NCBI GenBank assembly: GCA_900470095.1
Contig: UBZM01000036.1
Coordinates: 234,763 to 298,762, forward strand
DNA from: Hyphomicrobiales bacterium
Lineage (GTDB): Bacteria > Pseudomonadota > Alphaproteobacteria > Rhizobiales > Beijerinckiaceae
Reading direction: 5' to 3'
DNA length: 64,000 bases
Shown: positions 1 to 7,497 of the stretch, piece after piece
Numbering within the stretch: position 1 is the stretch's first letter
Layout of the letters: the number at the start of each line of letters is the position of its first letter
Notes under the pieces: generated by a model
What the model was told of the DNA's origin: nothing
The model's database searches: none
Seen by the model: only the letters and a program-made list of their open reading frames with translations
Program-made: the position numbers and the translations under genes

Positions 1-444
1 CGCGCCGCGCCGGTCGATCTCAACGAATTGGCAAAGGCGGTTCTCGCCAAGGCCGTTCCGCTTTCGCTGCCGCGCGAGGTCGATGTTTCCTTCACGCCGG
101 CTCCCTCGGCTCCGGTGATCGACGGCGACGCGGTGAGCCTGCGCGAGGCACTTGCCAATCTCATCGACAACGCACTCGTCCATGGAGCGCGTACGAGGCT
201 GTCTGTAACGGTCTCGGCGGACACGAGGAGCGCCTGGATCGAGGTTGGCGACGATGGCGACGGCTTCCCGATCGAGCTCGCGGAAACATTGACCAGGCCC
301 TTCGAGAAGGGCGCACACTCCAGAGGTTCCGGGCTCGGCCTATCGATCGCCGCGGAAGTCGCACGCGCCCATGACGGAGAGCTCACCTTCGCGAGGGACA
401 GCGGCTTGACGCTTGTTCGCCTGTGGTTTGCCCGGCCGAACTGA
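1..444 (+). CDS. sensor histidine kinase, C-terminal part (cut by window edge)
   Basis: This is the last 147 codons of a two-component sensor kinase; the reading frame is open to base 1, so the sensor and dimerisation parts lie outside. The visible part is a HATPase_c domain that would bind ATP to phosphorylate a response regulator. I can see the N box (EALANLIDNALVHG, around residue 50), the G1 box (DDGDGF) and the G2 box (GSGLGLSI) near the C-terminus. The protein ends shortly after the ATPase fold, so no receiver domain is attached at this end. The next gene is convergent, 14 bp away. The family is clear; the stimulus and partner regulator cannot be told from this fragment. Confidence 0.9.
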   Translation, partial: RAAPVDLNELAKAVLAKAVPLSLPREVDVSFTPAPSAPVIDGDAVSLREALANLIDNALVHGARTRLSVTVSADTRSAWIEVGDDGDGFPIELAETLTRPFEKGAHSRGSGLGLSIAAEVARAHDGELTFARDSGLTLVRLWFARPN

Positions 445-458
445 GCCGATTGGCTCGT

Positions 459-980
459 CTAGGTTCCGTTCTTGCCAAGCTGGGCCGTCTCGATCACGGC
501 CCATTCGGAAATGGCGATGTTCTGACCTGATCGAACCAGGCAGAGGCGGTCAAAGATGATGGCTCTTCCGGTCAGCATGCGCTGAAACTCGGCCGCGGCC
601 GCGGCCTTCGGGGCGGGCGCGACGGGGCCATAGAGCAACGAGACATGCGGCATGAAGCTGTCTGCCATTTCGCTGTCCAGTCGCTGCTTGAGCTGCGCCA
701 GCGGCGCGCTGATCTGAAAGCGCGCATAAAAGGACCGGAAATAGGTGTCGCTGGTTTCGATCGCGGTGACCGTCTCCCGGAAGGCCGGAACTGTAGCTGC
801 GGCCTCCGCGATCCCGGCTTCCAGTGCGGCAATGGGCAGATCCGTATCACCCCTGACGGTGAGATGCGGCGTGAACACCGGCGTACCAAAGCGGCCGGCG
901 AGATCTGCAACCAGGCCGGCGAGGAATACGCCGTCCTCGGCGCTCGGCATCAGCCAGATCGAATGAATTTGGGGTGACAT
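459..980 (-). CDS. 2H phosphoesterase (2'-5' RNA ligase / cyclic phosphodiesterase-like)
   Basis: Predicted 173-residue cytosolic 2H phosphoesterase. The two family motifs are visible: HLT at residues 39-41 and HVS at 112-114, about 70 residues apart as expected for the paired H-x-T/S catalytic histidines. Members hydrolyse or ligate 2',3'- or 1'',2''-cyclic phosphates, for example during tRNA-end or ADP-ribose cyclic phosphate metabolism; the substrate here is unknown. An ATG at 980 fits because the family motif spacing starts right after it. The frame stays open upstream to 1304, but that extension lies antisense to the ABC ATPase gene and is low-complexity. It is divergent from the ABC operon and shares a 123 bp control region with it. 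Confidence 0.8.
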   Translation of the reverse strand: MSPQIHSIWLMPSAEDGVFLAGLVADLAGRFGTPVFTPHLTVRGDTDLPIAALEAGIAEAAATVPAFRETVTAIETSDTYFRSFYARFQISAPLAQLKQRLDSEMADSFMPHVSLLYGPVAPAPKAAAAAEFQRMLTGRAIIFDRLCLVRSGQNIAISEWAVIETAQLGKNGT

Positions 981-1040
981 CAAGCCTTCATAAACCTGTT
1001 GCACATCGGCGCGAGTGTTCGTTATGTTTATTCCAAGCGC

Positions 1041-1075
1041 TCCAGAAAATGGAAGAGATATTCCATTGATCTGGA
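1041..1075. promoter_or_regulatory. nested inverted repeat, candidate operator
   Basis: The region between the divergent 2H phosphoesterase and ABC ATPase genes holds a two-layer dyad. An inner pair AATGGAA (1048-1054) / TTCCATT (1061-1067) flanks a 6-nt centre, and an outer pair TCCAG (1041-1045) / CTGGA (1071-1075) surrounds it. It lies 29-63 bp upstream of the ATPase start, a typical place for a repressor site. No regulator gene is adjacent, so the protein that binds it is unknown. Confidence 0.4.
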
Positions 1076-1103
1076 AAAAGGTCGCGACAAGGGAGAAGGC
1101 GTT

Positions 1104-2216
1104 TTGCAAGTGGGAGTGCCGGACAGGGCGCGCAGCGGCGCGGCCATCAGCGTGCGTGACCTGCATGTCGCCTATGGCGGCACGCGGGTGCTGCACGGCG
1201 TCAGCCTCGATTTCACACCCGGTAGCTTCACGGCGCTTCTCGGTTCGTCCGGCTGCGGCAAGACCACCCTGCTGCGCTCGCTCAGCGGCTTCGTGCCGGT
1301 GCAATCCGGTTCGATCATCGTCGGCGGCAATGATGTCGCGTCACTCCCGCCGGAGAAGCGCGGGATGGCGATGGTCTTCCAGTCCTATGCGCTGTGGCCG
1401 CATATGACGGTGCTGCAGAATATCGGCTACGGGCTGAAGCTCCGTGGTGCGTCCAAGGCCGAGATCGCCGCCAAGGTCGCGTCCATGCTCGAGTTCCTCG
1501 GCCTGACCGGATATGAGGGCCGCAAGGTCACGGCACTCTCGGGCGGGCAGCGTCAACGCGTTGCGCTTGGCAGGGCGCTGGCGATCGATCCGGGCATCCT
1601 GCTGCTCGACGAGCCGCTCTCCAATCTCGACGCCAAGATCCGCATGACGATGCGCCATGAGATCCGTGCGATCCAGCAGCGTCTTGGCCTGACCGCCGTC
1701 CATGTCACGCATGATCGCGAGGAGGCCATGACGATGGCCGACCGGCTCGTCATCATGCAGGCGGGGCGGATTGCGCAGGTCGGCACGCCGGAAGAGGTCT
1801 ATGATCGCCCGGCGAGCGCCTTCGTCGCGAATTTCATGGGGGCGGAGAACGTCCTTCCCCTGCATGTCGAACGCTCCGAGCGCGGCGCCTCGCTGAGGGC
1901 GGGCGACGCCACGGCGGAGATCGCGGCCGAGGCCTTCGATGCTTTGCCTGCCGGAGATGCCGTCGCCTATTTCCGTGACGACGTCGCGCGCCTCGATGCG
2001 ACTGATGCCCCAGCCTCCGACGACCTGCTTGTGCCCGGACGCATTGCCGCTCGTGCCTATCCCGGCGGAGTCTACCGCTACCGGGTCGAAGCCGCCGGCC
2101 GCCAGATCACGGTCGACGACGCTGCCCGTCACGAACTCGGAACGAAAGTCGGCCTGCGCATTCCGCTGCAGCGCCTCCACATCTTCCCGGCATCCGAGGC
2201 CGGGATCGCCGCCTGA
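1104..2216 (+). CDS. ABC transporter ATPase, polyamine/iron (PotA/FbpC) type
   Basis: ATP-hydrolysing subunit (370 aa) of an importer. Walker A GSSGCGKTT, signature LSGGQRQRVALG, Walker B ILLLDEPLSNLD and the switch histidine in HVTHDREEAM are all present, followed by a C-terminal TOBE-like regulatory domain of about 110 residues. I chose the TTG at 1104 because GGAGAAGG lies 4-5 bp upstream; no ATG gives a sensible N-terminus, although the frame is open to 999. It is the first gene of a four-gene operon with a binding protein and two permeases. The family covers spermidine/putrescine, Fe3+, sulfate and related solutes; the substrate is undecided. Confidence 0.88.
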   Translation: MQVGVPDRARSGAAISVRDLHVAYGGTRVLHGVSLDFTPGSFTALLGSSGCGKTTLLRSLSGFVPVQSGSIIVGGNDVASLPPEKRGMAMVFQSYALWPHMTVLQNIGYGLKLRGASKAEIAAKVASMLEFLGLTGYEGRKVTALSGGQRQRVALGRALAIDPGILLLDEPLSNLDAKIRMTMRHEIRAIQQRLGLTAVHVTHDREEAMTMADRLVIMQAGRIAQVGTPEEVYDRPASAFVANFMGAENVLPLHVERSERGASLRAGDATAEIAAEAFDALPAGDAVAYFRDDVARLDATDAPASDDLLVPGRIAARAYPGGVYRYRVEAAGRQITVDDAARHELGTKVGLRIPLQRLHIFPASEAGIAA

Positions 2217-2230
2217 CAGGGAGTCAGCTC

Positions 2231-3361
2231 ATGCGCATTCTTACAGTTGCCTGCTCGATTGCAGCGCTGATGGTGGCGACGCCGCTGTCCGCTCAGACCT
2301 TGAACGTCGCCACCGCCGGCGACCAGAACATGGTCGATTACGTCAAGGACTATCTCGGGCCGATGTTCGAGAAGTCGCATCCCGGCGTGAAGGTCGTCTC
2401 CGTCGGAACCGGCGCCGGCGACTCCGGATCGCAGAAGATCTTCGAGAAGCTCGACGCCCAGAAGAGCGCCGCCGCATCGGATTTCGATGTCGTCGTCATC
2501 CATCAGAAGGCGGCCGGCACGATGGTGAAGGAAGGCCTCCTCGCCAAGTATACCGACAAGGTCGACACCGCGAAGCTCGTTTCCAGCGAAACCGCGAAGA
2601 ACTCGCTCGGCGCTGACGTCTCCGGCTTCGTGATCCCGATGTTCCAGTCGCAGACCGCGCTCGCCTATAATGCCGACATGCTGAAATCGCCGCCGGCGAC
2701 CTATGCGGAGCTGAAGGACTGGGCCAAGAAGAACCCCAAGCAGTTCGGCTATAACGGCATCAAGGGCGGCATGTCCGGTGTCGCCTTCGTGGCGGGCTGG
2801 GTCTACGCTTTCGGCGGCGACGCCGACAAGCTAATCAAGGGGCCGTACGATCCTGCGGTGAAGGCCACCTGGGACGGCGCGCTTGCCGACCTGAAGGACT
2901 TCAACAAGAGCGTCGTAATCACGCCCGGCAATGCCGGCACGCTCGACATGCTGAACCGTGGCGAGATCGCCATCGGGCCGGTCTGGGTCGACATGTTCTA
3001 TTCCTGGCAGGCTGACGGCAAGCTGCCGCCGAACATGAAGCTGAAGCTCGCTTCCCCCGGCATGCCGGGCCAGCCGATGTACTACGCCGTGCCGGAGAAG
3101 ACCGCACACCGGAAGCTCGCCGAGGAGTTCATCGCGCTCGCCACCAGCCCGCAGGTGCAGGCGGATGGCATCGTGAAGAAGTTCAACTGGTATCCGGGCA
3201 TCGACGCCAAGAACCTCGAAGGCAAGCTCGATCAGGCGGCCTGGAACAAGCTCTTCACCGACATCACTCCCACGGACCTGTCCAAGAACGCCAAGGCGTT
3301 CCCGATCGCGCCCTATTTCAACGACATTCTCGAAGGCTACGAGAAGAAGGTCGCGAACTGA
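2231..3361 (+). CDS. ABC transporter periplasmic solute-binding protein (family 1)
   Basis: 376-residue exported binding protein, with a Sec signal peptide (hydrophobic core AALMVATPL, cleavage predicted after LSAQ or A). It delivers ligand to the two downstream permeases. It has the overall length and layout of the family that binds polyamines, iron or small organic anions: a fold start TLNVATAGDQ, a segment NADML in the middle, and a C-terminal domain of about 150 residues. It lacks obvious Tyr-Tyr iron ligands, which argues mildly against Fe3+. It sits 14 bp after the ATPase and is followed by a perfect hairpin before the permeases, which could keep its message more abundant than theirs. 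Confidence 0.85.
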   Translation: MRILTVACSIAALMVATPLSAQTLNVATAGDQNMVDYVKDYLGPMFEKSHPGVKVVSVGTGAGDSGSQKIFEKLDAQKSAAASDFDVVVIHQKAAGTMVKEGLLAKYTDKVDTAKLVSSETAKNSLGADVSGFVIPMFQSQTALAYNADMLKSPPATYAELKDWAKKNPKQFGYNGIKGGMSGVAFVAGWVYAFGGDADKLIKGPYDPAVKATWDGALADLKDFNKSVVITPGNAGTLDMLNRGEIAIGPVWVDMFYSWQADGKLPPNMKLKLASPGMPGQPMYYAVPEKTAHRKLAEEFIALATSPQVQADGIVKKFNWYPGIDAKNLEGKLDQAAWNKLFTDITPTDLSKNAKAFPIAPYFNDILEGYEKKVAN

Positions 3362-3378
3362 GACGTTCCACCACCTCC

Positions 3379-3400
3379 TGGCCCGACGCAAGTCGGGCCA
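3379..3400 (+). promoter_or_regulatory. intra-operon hairpin after binding-protein gene
   Basis: Perfect 9-bp stem TGGCCCGAC / GTCGGGCCA with a 4-nt GCAA loop, starting 18 nt after the binding-protein stop codon and 29 bp before the first permease. A GNRA-like tetraloop and a pyrimidine-rich tail (CCTTTCCTCTC) make it a plausible RNA stabiliser or partial terminator inside the operon. One of four such elements in this window. Confidence 0.6.
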
Positions 3401-3428
3401 CCTTTCCTCTCGATCGGCATATCTGCCC

Positions 3429-4259
3429 ATGTCCCAACGCCAGCTGGCGCTGATCCTGATCGCGCCGGGCCTGCTCCTTGTCGCGGCTCTATTCCTCTAT
3501 CCGCTCGGCTTTTCGCTGGTCTCGGCCTTCACGCGCCCGGACGGCTCCCTGACGCTGGAATGGTTCGCCAAGGCTTTTGAGCTCTATTCCGGCGATATCG
3601 TCTTCACGGTGATCATCGTGCTGGCCTCGTGCCTGCTGACGGCATTGGCTGCGATCGCCATCGCGGGAACGCTGACGCTCGGCGAAAACAGATGGGTCGT
3701 GGGCACGCTGAAGGCGCTTTATCGCTGGCCGCTCTTCATCCCTTTCATCGTTGCTGCACAGTGCATGCGGACCTTTCTCGCCAAGAACGGGCTGATGAAC
3801 AACACCTTCGTCTCGCTTGGCCTGATGGACCCATTGAGCGCGACTAGCTTTCTCGACTGGCGCGGCATCATCGCGACCTTCGTGTGGAAACAGACTCCCT
3901 TCGTGGCCCTTCTGCTTGCCGGCGCATTGGCGTCGATCGACCGGGCGACGCTCGAAGCCGGCCGCAATCTCGGCGCTTCGCGCCTGCGGGTGCTGGTGGA
4001 ACTGGCGCTGCCGCAGGTGATGCCGACGCTCCTCGTCGCGCTGGTCCTGTCCTTCGTGACGATGCTCTCGGTGCTCTCCGTGCCGATGATGGTGTCGGGT
4101 TCGCAGCCGACCATGCTGACCGTCGACATGGCCTTCCGCATCAACGCCTATGGCGACTACGCCACTGCGAATGCGCTCGGCGTCATCACCTATCTGATCA
4201 GCGCCGGCGCCGCGATCCTCTACCTGAAACGCGGCATGTCGAAGGAGGCCGCACCATGA
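3429..4259 (+). CDS. ABC transporter permease 1 (PotB-like)
   Basis: 276-residue inner-membrane permease with about six hydrophobic segments. The EAA loop that contacts the ATPase is visible near residue 175 (LEAGRNLGASRLRVLVELALPQV). It forms the channel with the next gene product. Its stop overlaps the next start by 4 nt (ATGA at 4256-4259), so the two permeases are translationally coupled. The operon arrangement ATPase, binding protein, permease, permease is typical of polyamine-type importers; nothing in the permease itself fixes the solute. Confidence 0.88.
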   Translation: MSQRQLALILIAPGLLLVAALFLYPLGFSLVSAFTRPDGSLTLEWFAKAFELYSGDIVFTVIIVLASCLLTALAAIAIAGTLTLGENRWVVGTLKALYRWPLFIPFIVAAQCMRTFLAKNGLMNNTFVSLGLMDPLSATSFLDWRGIIATFVWKQTPFVALLLAGALASIDRATLEAGRNLGASRLRVLVELALPQVMPTLLVALVLSFVTMLSVLSVPMMVSGSQPTMLTVDMAFRINAYGDYATANALGVITYLISAGAAILYLKRGMSKEAAP

Positions 4260-5071
4260 TCCGGCTCGCCTCCACTGCGAAGGCGGCGCTGGCCGCTGCT
4301 CTTCTCACGGCTTTTGCCTTCGTCCTCATCGGTCCGCTTGCGAACCTCGCTCTGTGGTCCGTCGCCGAGCGCTGGTACACGCCCTACAAGCTGCCGGTGA
4401 CCTATGGCACCCGTTACTGGGAGCAGGTCTTCCGTCCGACCGGCGACGCCATGGCCTCGCTCGGGACCAGCGTATGGATCGCGGTACTGACGGTCATCGT
4501 CGCGCTCGCGCTCTCGATCCCGGCCGGCTATGCGCTGGCGCGGCTGAAGCTGCCGGTGCGGGCGCTGTTCATGGTGATGTTCCTGCTGCCGCAGGCCTTT
4601 CCGTCCGTCGCGATCTACATCAACGTCGCGCGCGTTTTCTACCAGATCGGCATCAACGGCACGGTTTTTGCCGTGGTCCTCGTCCACGCCGCTCACGGTC
4701 TCGTCTATTCCGTCTGGATCGCGGCGGCAGCCTTCGCGGCGGTCGACAAGGACCTGGAGCTGGCCGCGCGCAATATCGGCGCCTCCCCCATGCGCACCTT
4801 CGTCACGGTGACGCTGCCACTGGCTGCACCCGGCATCATCGCCAGCGGCATCTTCGTGTTCCTGGAATCGCTCGACGAATTCACCGGCACCTTCTTCGTC
4901 GGTGTGCCGCAGGTCACGACATTGCCGCTGCTGCTCTACAACGCGGCGATGGGGGGCAATTACCAGGTCGCGTCGATCACGGCTTTGATCCTGCTCGTCC
5001 CGTCGGTGCTGTTCATGCTCTTCATCGAGCGCTTCCTGCGCGCCGACGTCCTGGCGAAGGTCGGTGCGTGA
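4256..5071 (+). CDS. ABC transporter permease 2 (PotC-like)
   Basis: 271-residue inner-membrane permease, last gene of the importer operon. Hydrophobic segments alternate over the whole length and the EAA loop is clear (LELAARNIGASPMRTFVTVTLP, near residue 175). The ATG at 4256 overlaps the stop of permease 1 by 4 nt. The frame is open upstream to 3884, but that stretch is in permease 1 and is not hydrophobic, so it is not coding. It would pair with permease 1 and two copies of the ATPase. Confidence 0.88.
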   Translation: MIRLASTAKAALAAALLTAFAFVLIGPLANLALWSVAERWYTPYKLPVTYGTRYWEQVFRPTGDAMASLGTSVWIAVLTVIVALALSIPAGYALARLKLPVRALFMVMFLLPQAFPSVAIYINVARVFYQIGINGTVFAVVLVHAAHGLVYSVWIAAAAFAAVDKDLELAARNIGASPMRTFVTVTLPLAAPGIIASGIFVFLESLDEFTGTFFVGVPQVTTLPLLLYNAAMGGNYQVASITALILLVPSVLFMLFIERFLRADVLAKVGA

Positions 5072-5165
5072 TGCCGCCAGCATGTGCCCGATCGCGGTCC
5101 AGGGCGTCTGCCGCGTCATTGCGTCAGCACCCCCGGGGCCGCTGCCCACTCGAACCCAAGAAAAC

Positions 5166-5196
5166 GGGATTCCCTGACTAGCTTTGGGATTCCCTG
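5166..5196 (+). promoter_or_regulatory. tandem GGGATTCCCTG repeat (site A)
   Basis: The 11-mer GGGATTCCCTG occurs twice, at 5166-5176 and 5186-5196, exactly 20 bp apart; the second copy is preceded by TTT. Each copy contains the palindrome GGGA-T-TCCC. The element lies 133 bp before the DUF308 gene. A possible -10 (CATAAC, 5223-5228) begins 30 bp after TTTGGGATTC (5183-5192). It is one of four related elements in the window and fits a class of activator that binds direct repeats two helical turns apart. Binding is inferred, not known. Confidence 0.45.
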
Positions 5197-5329
5197 CTGA
5201 TCCGTCCCGAGACCAAGCGCGGCATAACTGCAAGTGACGGCATCGCCTGGTCATGATCGTCTGCCGCCGGGCAGGCGATCTCGGCGGCGACGTCGTCGCT
5301 TGCTTCGATAGCGATGGATTGCGCAACTC

Positions 5330-5887
5330 ATGGCCCAGAATTCGACCAGGTCCGATCACAGCCTCGTTCGGTTGATGTCGGGCAAGATCATCGCACTCGG
5401 GATCGCACTCGTGATCTGCGGGATCATCGCGATCGCCAGCCCCGCCATCTCGACCATGGCGGTGACCTTGTTCCTTGGCCTGATCCTGGCTGTCGCCGGC
5501 GCCTTCAAGGTCGTCCAGTCCTTCATGGTCAAGGAGTGGAGCGGCTTCGTCTGGCAGCTGCTGGTCGGGATGATCGAACTGCTGGGCGGTATTCTGGTGT
5601 ATTTCAACCCGATGAAGGGGGCGATCGCCATCACCCTCGTGATCGCCCTCGTCCTGATGGCGGAAGGCCTCGCCCAGCTCGGGCTCGCCATCAAGATGCG
5701 CGCGCAGAGCGGCGTGGGCTGGATGTTCCTGTCCAGTATCATCACGATCGTCGTTGGTGTCGCGTTGGCGATGCGGCTCCCCTATGGGGGCATCTATGCG
5801 CCGGGCACGCTGGTGGGCGTCTCGCTGCTCTTCGCCGGCTGGGCCTATATCGCGATCGCGCTCGCCGCCCGGAAGGCCGCTGCCTGA
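5330..5887 (+). CDS. DUF308 / HdeD-family membrane protein
   Basis: 185-residue integral membrane protein with six evenly spaced hydrophobic helices and short loops, the layout of the HdeD (DUF308) family. HdeD in enterobacteria is linked to acid resistance at high cell density; the molecular role is unknown. The N-terminal 15 residues are polar and probably cytosolic. It is preceded by a 258 bp gap that holds the tandem repeat site A and is followed, 51 bp later, by an alpha/beta hydrolase in the same direction, so the two may be co-transcribed. Confidence 0.8.
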   Translation: MAQNSTRSDHSLVRLMSGKIIALGIALVICGIIAIASPAISTMAVTLFLGLILAVAGAFKVVQSFMVKEWSGFVWQLLVGMIELLGGILVYFNPMKGAIAITLVIALVLMAEGLAQLGLAIKMRAQSGVGWMFLSSIITIVVGVALAMRLPYGGIYAPGTLVGVSLLFAGWAYIAIALAARKAAA

Positions 5888-5938
5888 CCTCCCGGTTCGG
5901 CGTATCATCGGCGGAACTGGTTCTCGAAGGTTTCAGGC

Positions 5939-7426
5939 ATGCGCGGTTTCATCGGCAAGACGCTGAAGCGCGGGGGCGCCGTCCTCGCGATCGTTGCGCT
6001 GTCCCTGCTCGGACTGCGCATCTACGACACCCAGCGCGGCGCGCCGCTTGAACCGTGGCACACCTATGTGCCGCATGAACTCTCGATCAAGGAGCTCGAT
6101 CGCGCCGGCTGGGACGACTATCTCAAGGCGGAGGCGGCAGCTTTCGCGGGCGTGCGGGCGGAGGTCACGCAAAAGCTCGCCCCCGAGGAGCGTGTTCCGG
6201 TCAATCGCTATTTCGACGGCAGCGCGATCCATCCCGAGCATTTCAAGCAGGATTGGAACCGCTCCTATGTCATGGAGCCGGAGGGCAAGCCGGTCGGCGT
6301 GGCCGTGTTCCTGCACGGGCTGACGGATTCGCCCTACAGCCTGCGCCATGTCGCACGGCAATATCGTGACCGTGGCTTCGTCGCCATCGCGATCCGCCTG
6401 CCCGGGCATGGCACGGTGCCGGCCGGACTGACCGAGATCGAATGGGAGGATTGGCTGGCCGCGACGCGTCTCGCCGTCAGGGAGGCCAGAAAGCGGGTGG
6501 AGCCTGCCGCGCCGCTGCATCTCGTCGGCTTCTCGAATGGCGGCGCGCTTGCGCTGATGTACGCGCTCGAAGCGCTCGAGAACAAGGAGCTGGCGCGGCC
6601 GGACCGCCTTGTCCTGATCTCGCCAATGATCGGCATCACGGCCTTCGCGCGCTTCGCCGGGCTCGCCGGACTGCCGGCCATCCTGCCGGCCTTTGCCAAG
6701 GCGGCTTGGCTGAGCGTTCTGCCGGAGTTCAACCCGTTCAAGTACAACTCCTTTCCGGTCAACGGCGCACGGCAGTCGCATCTGCTGACCACCGCCCTGC
6801 AGCAGAAGATCCTGCGGCTCGCGCGGGACAATCGGTTGAAGGATCTGGCGCCGCTCATCAGCTTCCAGTCGGTGATGGATTTCACCGTGAGCACGCGGGC
6901 GATCATCACCTCGCTTTATGCCCATCTGCCGGCGAATGGCAGCGAGCTCGTCCTGTTCGACCTGAACCGTTCGACCAAGTTCGGGCCTTTGCTGAGCTCG
7001 GCCTCCGACACGCTGTTGAGCCGCATGCTGCCGGCGCCACCGCGGAACTTCCGCGTGTCGATCATTACCAATGCCAGCGAGGATTCCAGTGACGTCGTCG
7101 AACGGGTGACCGAGGCCGGCGCATCGGCCGAGACCGTGCGGGACCTCGGGCTGTCCTATCCCTTCGACGTGTTTTCGCTCTCGCATGTCGCGTTGCCCTT
7201 CCCGGTGACCGATGGCCTCTACGGCCTCAAGCCAGATCCGGCGGAGGATTTCGGCATCAAGCTCGGCGCGGTCGCCGCCCGGGGGGAGCGCGGCACCCTG
7301 ATCGTGAATCTGGATTCGCTGCTGCGGATGTCGTCGAACCCGTTCTTTCCCTATCTGATCGACCGGATCGACGAGCCGCTGCGCGGCGCGGCGTCGGCAG
7401 CGCCCGCCGTGCCTGTCACGCGATAG
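5939..7426 (+). CDS. membrane-anchored alpha/beta hydrolase (lipase/esterase-like)
   Basis: 495-residue hydrolase with an uncleaved N-terminal anchor (hydrophobic residues 13-27) and a periplasmic catalytic domain. The oxyanion motif FLHGLTDSP lies near residue 125 and the nucleophile elbow GFSNGG near 199, giving the catalytic serine; HGLTDSP is typical of monoglyceride lipase-like and carboxylesterase proteins. The catalytic acid and histidine must lie in the C-terminal half (a candidate is the SHVALP segment) but I cannot assign them firmly. About 150 residues beyond the core fold are unusual for small esterases. Substrate unknown; a lipid or cell-envelope ester is a reasonable guess from the anchor. 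Confidence 0.75.
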   Translation: MRGFIGKTLKRGGAVLAIVALSLLGLRIYDTQRGAPLEPWHTYVPHELSIKELDRAGWDDYLKAEAAAFAGVRAEVTQKLAPEERVPVNRYFDGSAIHPEHFKQDWNRSYVMEPEGKPVGVAVFLHGLTDSPYSLRHVARQYRDRGFVAIAIRLPGHGTVPAGLTEIEWEDWLAATRLAVREARKRVEPAAPLHLVGFSNGGALALMYALEALENKELARPDRLVLISPMIGITAFARFAGLAGLPAILPAFAKAAWLSVLPEFNPFKYNSFPVNGARQSHLLTTALQQKILRLARDNRLKDLAPLISFQSVMDFTVSTRAIITSLYAHLPANGSELVLFDLNRSTKFGPLLSSASDTLLSRMLPAPPRNFRVSIITNASEDSSDVVERVTEAGASAETVRDLGLSYPFDVFSLSHVALPFPVTDGLYGLKPDPAEDFGIKLGAVAARGERGTLIVNLDSLLRMSSNPFFPYLIDRIDEPLRGAASAAPAVPVTR

Positions 7427-7497
7427 ATGGGCGCCGGAGCCGGTTCCGCGGCGATTGGATCATGGGCGGGCGGTTCGCGTTCGGGCCGCCGGAGAGC

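Noticed and set aside
981..1304. N-terminal extension of the 2H phosphoesterase
   Set aside because: Antisense to the ABC ATPase start and low in complexity. The family begins right at the ATG at 980.
2231..3361. Iron-binding function of the first importer
   Set aside because: I could not find the conserved tyrosine pair of ferric-binding proteins, so I left the substrate open.
4220..5908. 562-codon open frame on the minus strand
   Set aside because: Antisense to permease 2 and the DUF308 gene, both with clear families. The translation is rich in D, R, H, Q and E without any fold, typical of the shadow frame of GC-rich coding DNA.
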